Source of the DNA: JBBDLF01 sp040879025 | GTDB taxonomy: Bacteria; Pseudomonadota; Gammaproteobacteria; Pseudomonadales; Pseudohongiellaceae | Direction: 5' to 3' | Length of the DNA stretch: 64,000 bases | NCBI GenBank assembly: GCA_040879025.1 | Contig: JBBDLF010000019.1 | Span: 57,064-121,063, forward strand | Part shown: positions 45,801-54,563 of the stretch, piece after piece | How positions within the stretch are numbered: position 1 is the first letter of the stretch | How the letters are laid out: each line of letters opens with the position of its first letter | Notes under the pieces: model-generated | Databases searched by the model: none | What the model was told of the DNA's origin: nothing | The model's input: only the letters and a program-made list of their open reading frames with translations | Position numbers and translations under genes: made by a program

Positions 45801-46539
45801 TGCCGTTATAGTTGATCAGTTTGTCCGCGGTGTCAGTAAAAATCTCTGCTCCAAAGCGTCTGAATCCATCTCGTGTTTGTGAAGCAGTGGTAATCGTTGT
45901 AACGGCAGGGGGGATTTCCTGAACGGGAAACTCCGGGTCGGATTCGAGTCCCTCGTTGGTTCTGATCTTGTTGCCCAGGCTGTTATAGAAGCGTTCTATT
46001 CGTAAAGGAAAGGAACCCGCACCCGCATAGTCTGCCTCGCTTCGATACTTGTGCCCGGTATTAAAGTTAATAGGGTTGCTTCCGCATTCATCACAACCCC
46101 CTCCATCGCGAGGTTGATCACAGGCTTCCCCGCCTGAGTCGCAGGGGAGTTCACATTGCTGGGGTTGCGATTGCCCTCCCAGTAGCTTCTCCTGATACTC
46201 CCCCGGAGATTGGCATTCGCCGGGAAAACCTTCCCTAAATGTCACGCTACCAGGCGAAATCAGAGTAATAGTTTCTGGGCAGCGTGGTTGAGCGGGTTCC
46301 CACGTGCATGTGTATTCGTTTGAATCAACTTGTACCACGCCGGTGAATGTGAGCCTCTGAGAACCGTCCGGGCAAGTCGTACGTATCACCACATCCTCCG
46401 ATTCCATACAGGGAACGTTGCTGCTGTGGGCGAATGGGGCACCGCTGCCGGCTATATGCCATTGGTGGCCGCCGTTTTGGGAATAGACAGAACTACCGAC
46501 AACAAGTAGCGGAAGGCAGAGGAAGAGTGGTAGACGCAT
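42886..46539 (-). CDS. RHS repeat (YD-repeat) shell protein
   Basis: About 1217 residues from the ATG at 46539, which opens the signal peptide MRLPLFLCLPLLVVGSSVYS. A cysteine-rich segment is followed by DUF6531 (CGSNPINFNTGHKYRSEADY ... PLRIERFYNS), then some 25 YD repeats (YDxxGNxxxxTDxRG) that build the RHS cocoon. It ends FDYNDQNRLHNATPAGMPQ, just where the RHS core of a normal protein would begin. The remaining core and tip are on the next gene, which overlaps by 4 nt. RHS proteins encapsulate toxins; this one is a shell without its own plug. Confidence 0.88.
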   Translation of the reverse strand: MRLPLFLCLPLLVVGSSVYSQNGGHQWHIAGSGAPFAHSSNVPCMESEDVVIRTTCPDGSQRLTFTGVVQVDSNEYTCTWEPAQPRCPETITLISPGSVTFREGFPGECQSPGEYQEKLLGGQSQPQQCELPCDSGGEACDQPRDGGGCDECGSNPINFNTGHKYRSEADYAGAGSFPLRIERFYNSLGNKIRTNEGLESDPEFPVQEIPPAVTTITTASQTRDGFRRFGAEIFTDTADKLINYNGNVASKWRHYYDRFLLASFEEAGIDPSDEPEVINIYRFDGRQEVYRLNNGIYEPRNSYKSSVTSLDTSHPLAPGWQAVNESNEVEIYDLAGRLLRLTSPSGLSHHLTYDSLNTAQLVLVEDDFGHALQFFYGDANDPTLLTRISDPDGNDYRYSHTVRGMIASVSYPDLTPGDPNDNPARFYQYNDPRYPDGLTDILDENGDFMAHYEYDEFGRAISTELGGGVSHFDITYDIPGDTRTEVNDLGLQTLYTFNEEGLIASATRQASPNGFFPAATQATTYDALGFRSSTTDWSGNTTAYVHNERGLETSRTEAIGTQDERTITTTWHPSLRLPVQIVEPGRTTDLTYDTNGNLLTRTETDTTSTSVPYSTNGRTRKWAYTYYPEGVTGQFLMHTVDGPRTVVSDVTTYTYTAEGYVATVTNSLGHTTGVTDYNARGLPLSMTDINGVVTEMIYHPRGWLSSSTVTDPQGGSDAVTTYAYDNVGQLTQVTLPNGSFLSYEYDAARRLTAISNNLGERQEYTLDDAGNIIQEDVKSSSGAISRTQSMVYDELSRLFQVIGGAGQVAQMSYDNNGNEISSVLDPSGLNQSTIQTFDVLDRLTTVADALTNDSTFIYDARDNVIAVTDPRGLTTIYTYDGLNNLIQLDSPDTGITVYTYDDAGNQLSQTDARGVVTNYSYDSLSRLTAVTYPASSGENIAYSYDQPAGSFGVGRLTQLTDQTGATGYVYDHRGNQVESTVTIQGNSHTTAYAYDLADNLIQTTYPSGRLVDHQLDSLGRTAAITTLQGAADPSATLADNISYRPFGPMEGFIYGNNLGLTITNDQDYRPTGIDVTDLGGVNPPIMGRSYTHNAVDNITAINDTVNPGASQSFGYDALNRLEHATGAYGNQVFTYDPVGNRTSLIRIQGGNTSTETYTYDQSSNRLLSVDEDGVIRSFQYDANGNIISDDRGADTGFDFDYNDQNRLHNATPAGMPQ

Positions 46540-46554
46540 TTCGTGGCACCCCAT

Positions 46555-47019
46555 TAGAGAGTCTTTTTGGTTGTTGTTGTTCTATTGAAGGGGTTCGCTC
46601 ACCCCACAACTCACATGATAGAAAATTCCACCATTAGAGCGGGAACTACAGCGCTTGTCTGTAGGACTATTCCTACAATTCCGTGAAATTTTTGTGGCGA
46701 GGTTTTTCACGTGTCTGAAACGGTGTCTTGAGTTCATGGCGCACTTTGCCGGTGGGGTCAGTGACAGGCTCCGCAGAGGCGGCACAGGCCAAATAAGGAA
46801 CAACATGTGAGTAAACTAGTCACTTGGCAATCGTTGATTGGAACAGCCTCCATCCCATGTATAATCCGTGTTGCTATTGAACTGTGAAGGAAGGACGAGC
46901 AAACAGGATGGTGCGCTGGATGCGACCGGAAACCGCGCTATGCTGGCTCTGGATTTCAGCCAGTGGCGACAGTGAATCGGGTAGTCATTTCTGCAACAAC
47001 CCAAAAGTGATCTGACTTT
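46555..47019. other. 465-bp intergenic region, no gene seen
   Basis: Divergent promoters for the RHS operon (minus) and the purC-like gene (plus) must lie here. Short frames on both strands lack starts, ribosome-binding sites or family features. I see no RNA gene or repeat. Confidence 0.55.
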
Positions 47020-48072
47020 ATGCTGAATGAAAACGACATCCGTGGTCTTGTCACGGAACACGGCGCGACCGTTAATGTCGGTCGGCCAATTCAACAACTT
47101 ATCGATGACGGAGACATCCCGCGCCTGAAGGGCTGTACTGTTCTGACCGGCAAGGTTTCAGATTCGGTATTTGGTGAACAGTTGGTGAGTAAAACCGGTG
47201 TACCAATCCGGCTCATGTTTCGCAATAATCGTATTTCTACCCATGATGTAAACCGGGGAGCCATTCCATTCAAGGACCAGGTGCTGGCGGTTAATCACGA
47301 TCACATGCTGCGGCTGGTGAAAGAAGTGTTGGGCTCGTCACAATTCGATGTGCCTGACCTGTTGCCGAGTTCAACTGTTATAGCGGCCGAAAATCTGCAG
47401 CTCATCATGCTGGAGAATGTGCTCAGGCTCTATATGGCTGAAAGCTCCACGTCCACTTCGCTCTGGCAGCACTGGATCAAGGCCAGGGAGGCAGGCGGAA
47501 AGGTGCTGCGTTACGCCGGCCATGATCTTGTTGTGGACGAGTTGATTCCCAATGGTGTCTTGCCTTATTTAATGGATACACCAAGCACCAAGGACAAGGT
47601 GGATCGCACCATTGACGCCGACTACCTGATTGATCAGGGCGTGTGTACCCGAGCGCAGTACAACCAGATTCGCAATTCCTCATTAATGGCGTTTGGTATG
47701 GTCTCGCAATATCTGGCGGAAAAAGGCATGGTGCTGGTCGACACGAAAACCGAGCATGGCATCAACACACAAGGCAGAATTGTGGCAGCGGATGAACTTT
47801 ACACAATGGACTCATCGCGCTTTTGGCGCCTGGATGACAAGGGTGAATTGCTGACGCGTGATGGAAAACCTGTTTCTTTCTCAAAAGAATTTGCCCGCGG
47901 CATGGTGAAGCAACAGGATCAACAGTTTACCGATGATCAGGCCAACGAGATTGCCGTACGCTATATCCAGGGCCTGCAGCATTTGACAGGCGAACCGTTC
48001 GCGCCCGATCTGCGCCCGCGTGATCAACGTATTATCGAATCAACGAATCTGATTCTGGACACGCTGTTGTAG
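47020..48072 (+). CDS. purC: SAICAR synthetase-like protein
   Basis: A 350-residue ATP-grasp-like enzyme of de novo purine synthesis, which joins aspartate to CAIR. The family segments visible are LKGCTVLTGKVSDSVF at the N-terminus, IAAENLQLIMLENVLRLYMA, and near the C-terminus LVDTKTEHGI followed by IVAADELYTMDSSRFW, corresponding to the LVDFKLEFG and DEISPDSCRLW motifs. It is longer than the 240-residue bacterial type and resembles the long PurC variants. It stands alone. Confidence 0.82.
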   Translation: MLNENDIRGLVTEHGATVNVGRPIQQLIDDGDIPRLKGCTVLTGKVSDSVFGEQLVSKTGVPIRLMFRNNRISTHDVNRGAIPFKDQVLAVNHDHMLRLVKEVLGSSQFDVPDLLPSSTVIAAENLQLIMLENVLRLYMAESSTSTSLWQHWIKAREAGGKVLRYAGHDLVVDELIPNGVLPYLMDTPSTKDKVDRTIDADYLIDQGVCTRAQYNQIRNSSLMAFGMVSQYLAEKGMVLVDTKTEHGINTQGRIVAADELYTMDSSRFWRLDDKGELLTRDGKPVSFSKEFARGMVKQQDQQFTDDQANEIAVRYIQGLQHLTGEPFAPDLRPRDQRIIESTNLILDTLL

Positions 48073-48141
48073 ACGGTCTGCCGGGGGCGCGTTCGACACC
48101 ACTCCAGGTGACACTACACCGGGTCTCCGCCGGGACCGCCC

Positions 48142-49872
48142 TCAGTACACCCGGTTGGTCAGCCAGACTGACTGGTAAGGCGCAAGCTCTATGATTTGCA
48201 GGTGATCCGCCATCATCTCCCCGGAGATGAGGTCGCCCCACTGTTCGGTATCGATCAGATTGATTTCCGCCAGGTCCACTTTCTGTGGCCTGGCGGTAAT
48301 ATTGTTGAGGCAAAAAATGCTCTGTTCTCGCCGGATGCTTTGCCGCCAGAAGGCGAATATTTCCTGGCCCATGTGCAGGGTGAACTGGGTGGCATTGGGA
48401 TGGAAGGCCGTTTGCCGGCTGCGGGTTCCGATCAGCCGTTTCAATGCCGCCAGCACTCGCGTGTGATGACTCTGCTCGTCCGCCAGTTTCTGTTTCAGTA
48501 ATTCCCAGGGCCACTGGTAACGGTTCAGATGACGTTTGTGCTGGGTTTTATCGTACCGCACGTAATCGTTGCTGGTGGCCAGAAAGCTGTGGATATAGAA
48601 GGCGGGGATGCCTTCCAGGGCCAGCATGATGGCATGGGCGCAGAGGTAGCGCTCGAACTGGTAGCGGTCGACGCCACTGAGCGTGCCTTGCAAGGCATCG
48701 TAAAGTGAGATATTGATTTCGTAGGGACGTTTCGACACCCCGGACAACGCGCGCCAGGAGATCTGGCCGCCAAAGCGGGCCATCGTGGTCAGCAGGCTCT
48801 CGATCTCCCGGTCGCTCAGCAGACCTTCGGCGGGACGCAGGCCGATGCCGTCGTGGGACGCGATGAAGTTGAGGTAGAACGTACCCGCCTGGGCCGGTGG
48901 CATGGTCATCAGCCAGGATTTCAGATGCCGGCAGTCGCCGGATAACAGGGTGAACAACAGCAGCGGCGGCAGGGAAAAATTATAGATGCCATGGGCTTCG
49001 TTGGCGTTGCCGAAATAGGTCAGGTTCTCGCGTTTTGGAATATTCGTCTCGGTAATGATGATGGCGGACGGCTCGGCGTGTTCAATCAGCGCCCGCAACA
49101 GGCGCACGATCTCATGCACCTGGGGCAGATTCAGGCAGTCCGTGCCGATGTCTTTCCAGATGAAGGCGACAGCGTCCAGACGAAAGATCTTGATGCCATG
49201 ATCCAGGTACAGGCGGATTATGCGGATGAATTCCAGCAGGACCCGCGGATTGGAGAAGTCGAAATCCACCTGGTCGTGGCTGAAGGTACACCAGACATGT
49301 TTTTCCCCGTTGGCCGTCTCGACGCGTTTCAGCAGGTCGCTGGTACGCGGCCGCACCACTTTTGACAGATCGTCGGACGGAAGGGCCGTGAAGAAGTAGT
49401 CGCTGCCGGGATCCTTGCCCGCCAGGAAGTTCTTGAACCAGCCGTTCTCCGCGGAGCAGTGATTGATAACCACATCCGCCATCACCCGGTACTTGGCTGT
49501 CAGGCGTTCGATGTCCTCCCAGTCCCCCAGCGCCGCGCTGACTTCCTTGTTGCTCACCACGGCAAAGCCGTCATCGGTGCTCCAGGGGAAGAAAGGCAGT
49601 ATGTGGAGAGAATTGACCGTATCCTGCAAACAGTCGGCGAGAAAGCGGTCCAGTGTGCGCAACGGCGGTTCACCGGCCGCGATGACCGAGTCGCCGTAAC
49701 TGATGACAAAGGTATCCGACTGGTCCCAAAGATCGTCCTGCCGCGATGGCGGCGCGTCAGCCTCCTTCAGTCCCATGGTGCGAATGCATTCCAGCGCCAG
49801 CGCGGCATGGGGCGCATCGGGGTAGACTGCCTTCAGGTGATTCAGTATGCGGTGTTTCAGTTCTTCCAGCAT
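48142..49872 (-). CDS. GH13_18 glycoside phosphorylase, probably glucosylglycerate phosphorylase
   Basis: A 576-residue sucrose-phosphorylase-type GH13 enzyme. Catalytic region: GIKIFRLDAVAFIWKDIG gives the nucleophile Asp, IIITETNIPKRENLTYFG the acid/base Glu, and FIASHDGIGLRP the third Asp. The start ATG lies 2 bp behind the stop of the glucosyl-3-phosphoglycerate synthase gene and ahead of no other gene. This context (GpgS, phosphatase, GH13_18) is known for glucosylglycerate phosphorylases, so I prefer that over sucrose phosphorylase. It would recycle glucosylglycerate to glucose-1-phosphate and glycerate. Confidence 0.85.
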   Translation of the reverse strand: MLEELKHRILNHLKAVYPDAPHAALALECIRTMGLKEADAPPSRQDDLWDQSDTFVISYGDSVIAAGEPPLRTLDRFLADCLQDTVNSLHILPFFPWSTDDGFAVVSNKEVSAALGDWEDIERLTAKYRVMADVVINHCSAENGWFKNFLAGKDPGSDYFFTALPSDDLSKVVRPRTSDLLKRVETANGEKHVWCTFSHDQVDFDFSNPRVLLEFIRIIRLYLDHGIKIFRLDAVAFIWKDIGTDCLNLPQVHEIVRLLRALIEHAEPSAIIITETNIPKRENLTYFGNANEAHGIYNFSLPPLLLFTLLSGDCRHLKSWLMTMPPAQAGTFYLNFIASHDGIGLRPAEGLLSDREIESLLTTMARFGGQISWRALSGVSKRPYEINISLYDALQGTLSGVDRYQFERYLCAHAIMLALEGIPAFYIHSFLATSNDYVRYDKTQHKRHLNRYQWPWELLKQKLADEQSHHTRVLAALKRLIGTRSRQTAFHPNATQFTLHMGQEIFAFWRQSIRREQSIFCLNNITARPQKVDLAEINLIDTEQWGDLISGEMMADHLQIIELAPYQSVWLTNRVY

Positions 49873-49874
49873 GC

Positions 49875-51098
49875 CTAGTTGGAATACTCTTGCATATCCT
49901 CATCCACCGAACGGCTGATGCGTTCCAGCACATCCGGCACGGCGCTGATCACCCGGCTCCAACTGGGAATGAAGGGAGTCTCCATGGGGTTATCCAGGAA
50001 CATTTCCCCGGCTTTCTTGATGTTCTGGGCGAACAGTTCCACGGCCTGTTCCTCCTTGTGGATGTCCAGGGTCAGGCCGTTGATCACCGAATCGTTGCGG
50101 TAGGTTTCCACGAAATCCAGGGCGATGCGGAAGTAGTTGGCCTTGAGGGTGCGGAAACTTTCGCTGGAAAGCACCACACCCTTGGTGGCCAGTTTGCGGA
50201 AGATGGCCTTGGCGATATCGATGGACATTTTTGACAGACCGGTCTGGTCATTGTCCGCCGACAGCGACTGATGTTTGTGATCGTAGGTATCGGCGATGTC
50301 CACCTGGCAGATGCGATTGGTGGAGTAGTTGCGTTCCATTTCCGACAGCACGCCGATCTCCAGTCCCCAGTCGGAGGGAATGCGGATTTCGCTGATCACA
50401 TCCCGGCGAAAGGAAAATTCCCCGGCCAGTGGGTAGCGAAAGCTGTCCATGTAATCCAGGTAGGCGTTGGGACCGAACATGTTCTTGAGTGCGCGGATCA
50501 GGGGAGTCACCATCAGGCGGCATACCCGACCGTTGATCGTGCCGTCCGCCACGCGGGCATAGAAGCCTTTGCAGAATTCGTAGCTGAAGCCCGGATTGGC
50601 CACCGGGTATATCAGCCTGGCCAGCAGTTCACGATCATAGGTAACGATGTCGCAGTCATGCAGGGCGATGGCTTCGCTGCGATTGGAGGCCAGCGTGTAG
50701 CCGAGACAATACCAGACATTGCGGCCTTTGCCGGGTTCGGTGGGGGCGATACCCTTTTTCTGCAGCACGGCGTCCACTTCCCTCAATCTTGGTCCATCGT
50801 TCCATAAAACCCTGTGCGGCTGCGGCAGACCGGAGAAAAACTTCAGGGCATGACGGTATTCGTCGGCAGTAGCCCGGTCAAGGCCGATTACAATCTCGCC
50901 CAGATAGGGGACTTTGGTGAGCTGGTCCACGATCTTCGGCAGAGCCTCTCCTTGCAGTTCTGAAAACAGCGAAGGCAGTATCAGGGACATGGGACGAACA
51001 TCAGCGAAGGCGGTGAGTTCCGACTCCAGTTCCGCCAGGGGCCGCCGGCTGAGATTGTGCAACGTGGTAATGACGCCGTTCTGGTAAAAATCACCCAT
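49875..51098 (-). CDS. gpgS: Glucosyl-3-phosphoglycerate synthase (GT81)
   Basis: About 407 residues from ATG 51098, which overlaps the phosphatase gene by 8 nt; TTG at 51125 is a weaker alternative. The GT-A fold is evident: GEIVIGLDRATADEY, RVLWNDGPRLREV, GKGRNVWYCLGYTLA and IALHDCDIVTYDRELLARL with the DxD-like metal site. It transfers glucose from NDP-glucose to 3-phosphoglycerate to make glucosyl-3-phosphoglycerate, precursor of the compatible solute glucosylglycerate. Confidence 0.9.
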   Translation of the reverse strand: MGDFYQNGVITTLHNLSRRPLAELESELTAFADVRPMSLILPSLFSELQGEALPKIVDQLTKVPYLGEIVIGLDRATADEYRHALKFFSGLPQPHRVLWNDGPRLREVDAVLQKKGIAPTEPGKGRNVWYCLGYTLASNRSEAIALHDCDIVTYDRELLARLIYPVANPGFSYEFCKGFYARVADGTINGRVCRLMVTPLIRALKNMFGPNAYLDYMDSFRYPLAGEFSFRRDVISEIRIPSDWGLEIGVLSEMERNYSTNRICQVDIADTYDHKHQSLSADNDQTGLSKMSIDIAKAIFRKLATKGVVLSSESFRTLKANYFRIALDFVETYRNDSVINGLTLDIHKEEQAVELFAQNIKKAGEMFLDNPMETPFIPSWSRVISAVPDVLERISRSVDEDMQEYSN

Positions 51099-51954
51099 GG
51101 GTGGTTTCGCTCCTGCTTGATTCAAGTTGGTCCAGCACGGTCAACACACAGGTGTTCCAGCCCGCGGGTCCTGTTTCCCTGCTGATCAGTGGTGCTTCAA
51201 TGCCGCTTAACCGCGGCAGGTCGTGCACCGGCGAACGGATAACTACGGGCACATCCGCCTGTTGCAGCATATCGATATCGTTGTCGCTGTCCCCCAGCAC
51301 GATTGTGATGAAGGCTTCACCGAATCGGGCTTCGTAAAGTTGCTTGAGCCGCTTTACCGCCTGACCCTTGTCTGACTCGCCCAGCACATGAAGAAAGCGA
51401 CCGCCTTGCAGGCAACGGAGGCCGCGTCCGCGCAATTCCATCTTGAATTCTTGCAGTGCCGCATCGCTGTCCTGCCAGAGCAGGGGTTCACTGTATTCCC
51501 GTTGCGCCGCCAGAGCCGCCTCGGCTGACGACAGTCCGGTCAGCGCCGCGATCTTCTCCACTGACATTTGATAGAAACCGGTGAAGTGATATTCCGTCGC
51601 CAGCTCCACCAGCGCGTTAAGTACATCGGTATAGGCTACGCCCAGCCGGATCACGGAAAAATCAGCGTCAACGATTGTAGCATCCGCGATGTCCGGGAAT
51701 TGTGTTCGGGGCAGGTGGATAGCCGAGCCGTTTTCCACGACAAAGGGCGAATCGGGAGCCAGTTGGAGGCGCGCCCGACTCACCTCCGCGGCGGTTTTAC
51801 TGGTATTGGGTATCACGGGAATAGCCTCGGCCCGCAGCCTGTCCAGTGCCGGACGCGCCGCCTCGGCGCTGTAGCTGAAGTGGTCCAGCAGGGTTCCATC
51901 CAGATCGGTGATGACCAGTAATCCAGTATGCATGTTCACCGCCGCGTCCGTCAT
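51091..51954 (-). CDS. HAD phosphatase, mannosyl/glucosyl-3-phosphoglycerate phosphatase type
   Basis: A 287-residue HAD-IIB phosphatase. Motif I LVITDLDGTLLDHFSYS, motif II TSKTAAEV, and motif III/IV LGDSDNDIDMLQQADVPVVI are complete. NTSKT and VVENGSAIHLP are typical of the MPGP branch. It removes the phosphate from glucosyl-3-phosphoglycerate made by the overlapping downstream gene, giving glucosylglycerate. First gene of the three-gene operon; an alternative ATG is at 51933. Confidence 0.9.
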   Translation of the reverse strand: MTDAAVNMHTGLLVITDLDGTLLDHFSYSAEAARPALDRLRAEAIPVIPNTSKTAAEVSRARLQLAPDSPFVVENGSAIHLPRTQFPDIADATIVDADFSVIRLGVAYTDVLNALVELATEYHFTGFYQMSVEKIAALTGLSSAEAALAAQREYSEPLLWQDSDAALQEFKMELRGRGLRCLQGGRFLHVLGESDKGQAVKRLKQLYEARFGEAFITIVLGDSDNDIDMLQQADVPVVIRSPVHDLPRLSGIEAPLISRETGPAGWNTCVLTVLDQLESSRSETTHG

Positions 51955-52137
51955 CGCTGTTATAAGGTGGGATCAACCTCGCCACTGTAGCAAATCGTAA
52001 CCGCATGTTCGATCAGCTGCTGGCTACGGTATACTTCACCGGTCTGAACCAATAGTATGCCCGACAGGTCCAAACCCCGGCGAAATTCAGCCTGCCGCCC
52101 GGCAATACGCGCAAGTTCACAACATCAGGAGAGTTAC

Positions 52138-53796
52138 ATGACCCGAATTCTCAGTTTACTGGTTGCCGTTTCGGGTTTGTTGCCCGCGGCCGCCACCCTG
52201 GCCCAGGACGAGGCCCTGGCCATTCTCATTCCCGGCGGCGGCACTTACAGCCGCGCCACGTCCATCGACAATCCCGGGGCCCGGACCTTCTTCGACCAGG
52301 GCCTGCGCATGGCGTGGAGTTTCTATTTCCCCGAGTCCATCGCCTCCTATCAGGAAGCGGCGCGCCTGGAACCTGCCAACCCCATGCCTCACTGGGGTCT
52401 GGCCCATGCCGCCGGCCCCAACCCCAACAGCCGCTATGCCAACATGCCCGATGACCCCCAGGGCGCGGGTCTGGCCGCCATCCGCCAGGCGCTGGAACTG
52501 GCCAACAACGGGACGGCGAAGGAACGGGAGATGATCAACTCTCTGTTCGTGCTTTACAACAAGGACGCCATTCCCGACGACCGCGAGCGTGACTTCGCCT
52601 ACATGGATGCCATGCGCGAGCTGCATCAACAGTACCCGGACGACCCGGACATCGCCGCCATTTTCGCCGAGGCCTACATGAACACCACGCGCTGGGACTA
52701 CTGGAACCCCGACGGCTCCGCCAAGCCCGGCACGGCCGAAGCCAAGGCCGTGCTCGAGGCGGCCATGAGCGCCGAGCACGACCACCCCGGCGCCAACCAC
52801 CTTTATATCCACCTGATGGAGGCCTCGCCGGAGCCGGAGCTGGCCATGGCGGCAGCCCAGAAGCTGGAGGGCACTGTGCCTATCTCCGGTCATATGGTGC
52901 ACATGCCTGGGCACATTTATCTGCGCGTGGGGGAATACGAGAAAGCGGTACGCAGCAACGAGCGCTCGCAGATAGTCGACCAGCAGTTCGCCGAGATCTG
53001 GGGCGACACCAACTTCCCCACGATCGGTACCTACCCGCTGTCGCACAGATCCCACTCAGCCCACGCCCTGGATTTTGTGCGCTACGCCAACATGCTGCAG
53101 GGCAACTACGCCCAGTCCTCCGAAGCCGCGGCCAGAAATGCCGCCACCATCGACCCGGCCGGCCGCCGCGGCCAGAAGACTATCGCCCACGAGTGGGTCA
53201 TGGACAAGGTGTTCGGCCAGTGGGACAAGATTCACGCCGAGAATGATGCCAACCGGGAAAGAGCCAACACGCCCTACCTGAGTGGAATGTGGAGCTATGT
53301 TATGGGCAGCGCTCACGTCGCCCACGGTCACCTGGGCCCAGCCGAGCAGGAGCTGGCCAATATCCGCGAGCAAATCCAGGCCGATGGCGTTGATGAAGGT
53401 GTCGGCCCCACCCCCGGCTCTCACGTCCTGACTCTGGCCATGCATGCGCTGCTGGGCGAGATCGAAGAGGCCAAGGGCAACCTCGATGCGGCCATCACCC
53501 ACTACGAACAAGCCATTGAGTTCTACGACAACCTCAACTACACCGAGCCGCCGGACTGGTCCCAGTCCATGCGCCTGTACCTGGGCGCCGTCCTGCTGGA
53601 TGCCGACCGCGCCGAAGAGGCCGAGGCCGTGTACCGCAAGGATCTGGAATGGAACCAGCAAAATGGCTGGGCCAACTTCGGCCTCTACCAGGCCTTGCAG
53701 GCCCAGGGCAGGATCGAGGAAGCCACGCTGGTCCATCGGCAGTTCGAGGACCAATGGCGCAACGCCGACGTGGAACTGACGCGTTCAAGACTGTAA
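52138..53796 (+). CDS. Secreted TPR-repeat protein
   Basis: About 552 residues from ATG 52138 (AGGAGAG 6-12 nt upstream), with a signal peptide ending near ATLAQ. The family is the periplasmic TPR proteins annotated in many proteobacteria: FDQGLRMAWSFYFPESIASY, MPHWGLAHAAGPNPNSRY, HLYIHLMEASPEPELAM and SGHMVHMPGHIYLRVGEY with conserved His-rich stretches. C-terminal TPR units (GNLDAAITHYEQAIEFYDNL, AEEAEAVYRKDLEWNQQNGW) follow. Exact role unknown. Confidence 0.85.
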   Translation: MTRILSLLVAVSGLLPAAATLAQDEALAILIPGGGTYSRATSIDNPGARTFFDQGLRMAWSFYFPESIASYQEAARLEPANPMPHWGLAHAAGPNPNSRYANMPDDPQGAGLAAIRQALELANNGTAKEREMINSLFVLYNKDAIPDDRERDFAYMDAMRELHQQYPDDPDIAAIFAEAYMNTTRWDYWNPDGSAKPGTAEAKAVLEAAMSAEHDHPGANHLYIHLMEASPEPELAMAAAQKLEGTVPISGHMVHMPGHIYLRVGEYEKAVRSNERSQIVDQQFAEIWGDTNFPTIGTYPLSHRSHSAHALDFVRYANMLQGNYAQSSEAAARNAATIDPAGRRGQKTIAHEWVMDKVFGQWDKIHAENDANRERANTPYLSGMWSYVMGSAHVAHGHLGPAEQELANIREQIQADGVDEGVGPTPGSHVLTLAMHALLGEIEEAKGNLDAAITHYEQAIEFYDNLNYTEPPDWSQSMRLYLGAVLLDADRAEEAEAVYRKDLEWNQQNGWANFGLYQALQAQGRIEEATLVHRQFEDQWRNADVELTRSRL

Positions 53797-53910
53797 GACG
53801 CCTTTTAGCGCGGAGTGAAATTGGTTGTGAGCGATGTTCTGAATGGAACAGACGGGCAGCGCCGTCATCACGGGGAGTGAAGCAAGACGCTATGTTTGAG
53901 GAACCATCAC

Positions 53911-54354
53911 GTGATCGAAGCGGTGTCTGACAAAAACCTGGAAGAAGTCCTTCCATTGATCAGGAAGTATCAGGAGTTCTATGAAATCCCTGACATTGAT
54001 GATGCCAGGAACAAGGCTTTTTTCGCTCAGTTCAATGAAAGGGGAAACGACGGCTGTCTGTTTCTATACAGAGACGATGAAGGGATCGCGGTGGCCTTCG
54101 CTACCGTTTACTTCACCTATGTCTCAAGCATCCCGGCCCGGGTCGCTGTGATGAACGATCTCTATACAGTACCCAGCCATAGGGGAGTTGGCATCGGAAA
54201 GCAGCTGATTAACCATTGTCTTGATTTTGGATTGAAGAAGGGAGCAGCCAGGTTGCAATGGCTTACAGCTGTAGATAACCACCAGGCCCAGAATTTGTAC
54301 GATTCACTGGATACAAAGAAAAGCACCTGGAAAGTTTATACGTACGCCGGATAA
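53911..54354 (+). CDS. GNAT-family N-acetyltransferase
   Basis: About 147 residues from GTG 53911 with GAGGA 8-12 nt upstream; a TTG five codons earlier is possible. The acetyl-CoA binding motif A is VMNDLYTVPSHRGVGIGKQL (pattern R/Q-x-x-G-x-G), followed by LQWLTAVDNHQAQNLYDSL. Acetylates an amine of unknown identity. It marks the chromosomal side of the cassette array; I do not see an attC behind it in its own orientation. Confidence 0.85.
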   Translation: MIEAVSDKNLEEVLPLIRKYQEFYEIPDIDDARNKAFFAQFNERGNDGCLFLYRDDEGIAVAFATVYFTYVSSIPARVAVMNDLYTVPSHRGVGIGKQLINHCLDFGLKKGAARLQWLTAVDNHQAQNLYDSLDTKKSTWKVYTYAG

Positions 54355-54530
54355 CAAGTACAAACAATACGGCGCTACCGGACTGGACGTCGTGTCGGGT
54401 TCTGCAGATATCAGCCCGTACTCTTCAAGAGTGAGAACAAGGTAGAAGGTCACCGTCTGGTGCTGCAAAAGCATTGATCCAGATCGCTTTCAGACACCCG
54501 GAGATTATCAAGGAAGGTCTGGCATCTCAG

Positions 54531-54562
54531 CGCTAACAATCAAATGCATCGCTTTGTGCGTG
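54531..54562 (-). other. Possible attC remnant behind the SnoaL cassette
   Basis: Read on the minus strand, GCACAAAGCGATGCATTTGA is followed by TTGTTAGCGC, giving short left and core-like right boxes directly after the stop of the SnoaL gene. It is too short for a full attC, so it may be a deleted site marking the old end of the array. Confidence 0.3.
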
Positions 54563-54563
54563 C

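Noticed and set aside
46582..46806. Minus-strand frame upstream of the RHS gene
   Set aside because: No ribosome-binding site, no recognisable domain; low-complexity composition.
54361..54530. Possible attC behind the GNAT gene on the plus strand
   Set aside because: GGATAACAAG resembles a left box but no right core box follows in that orientation.
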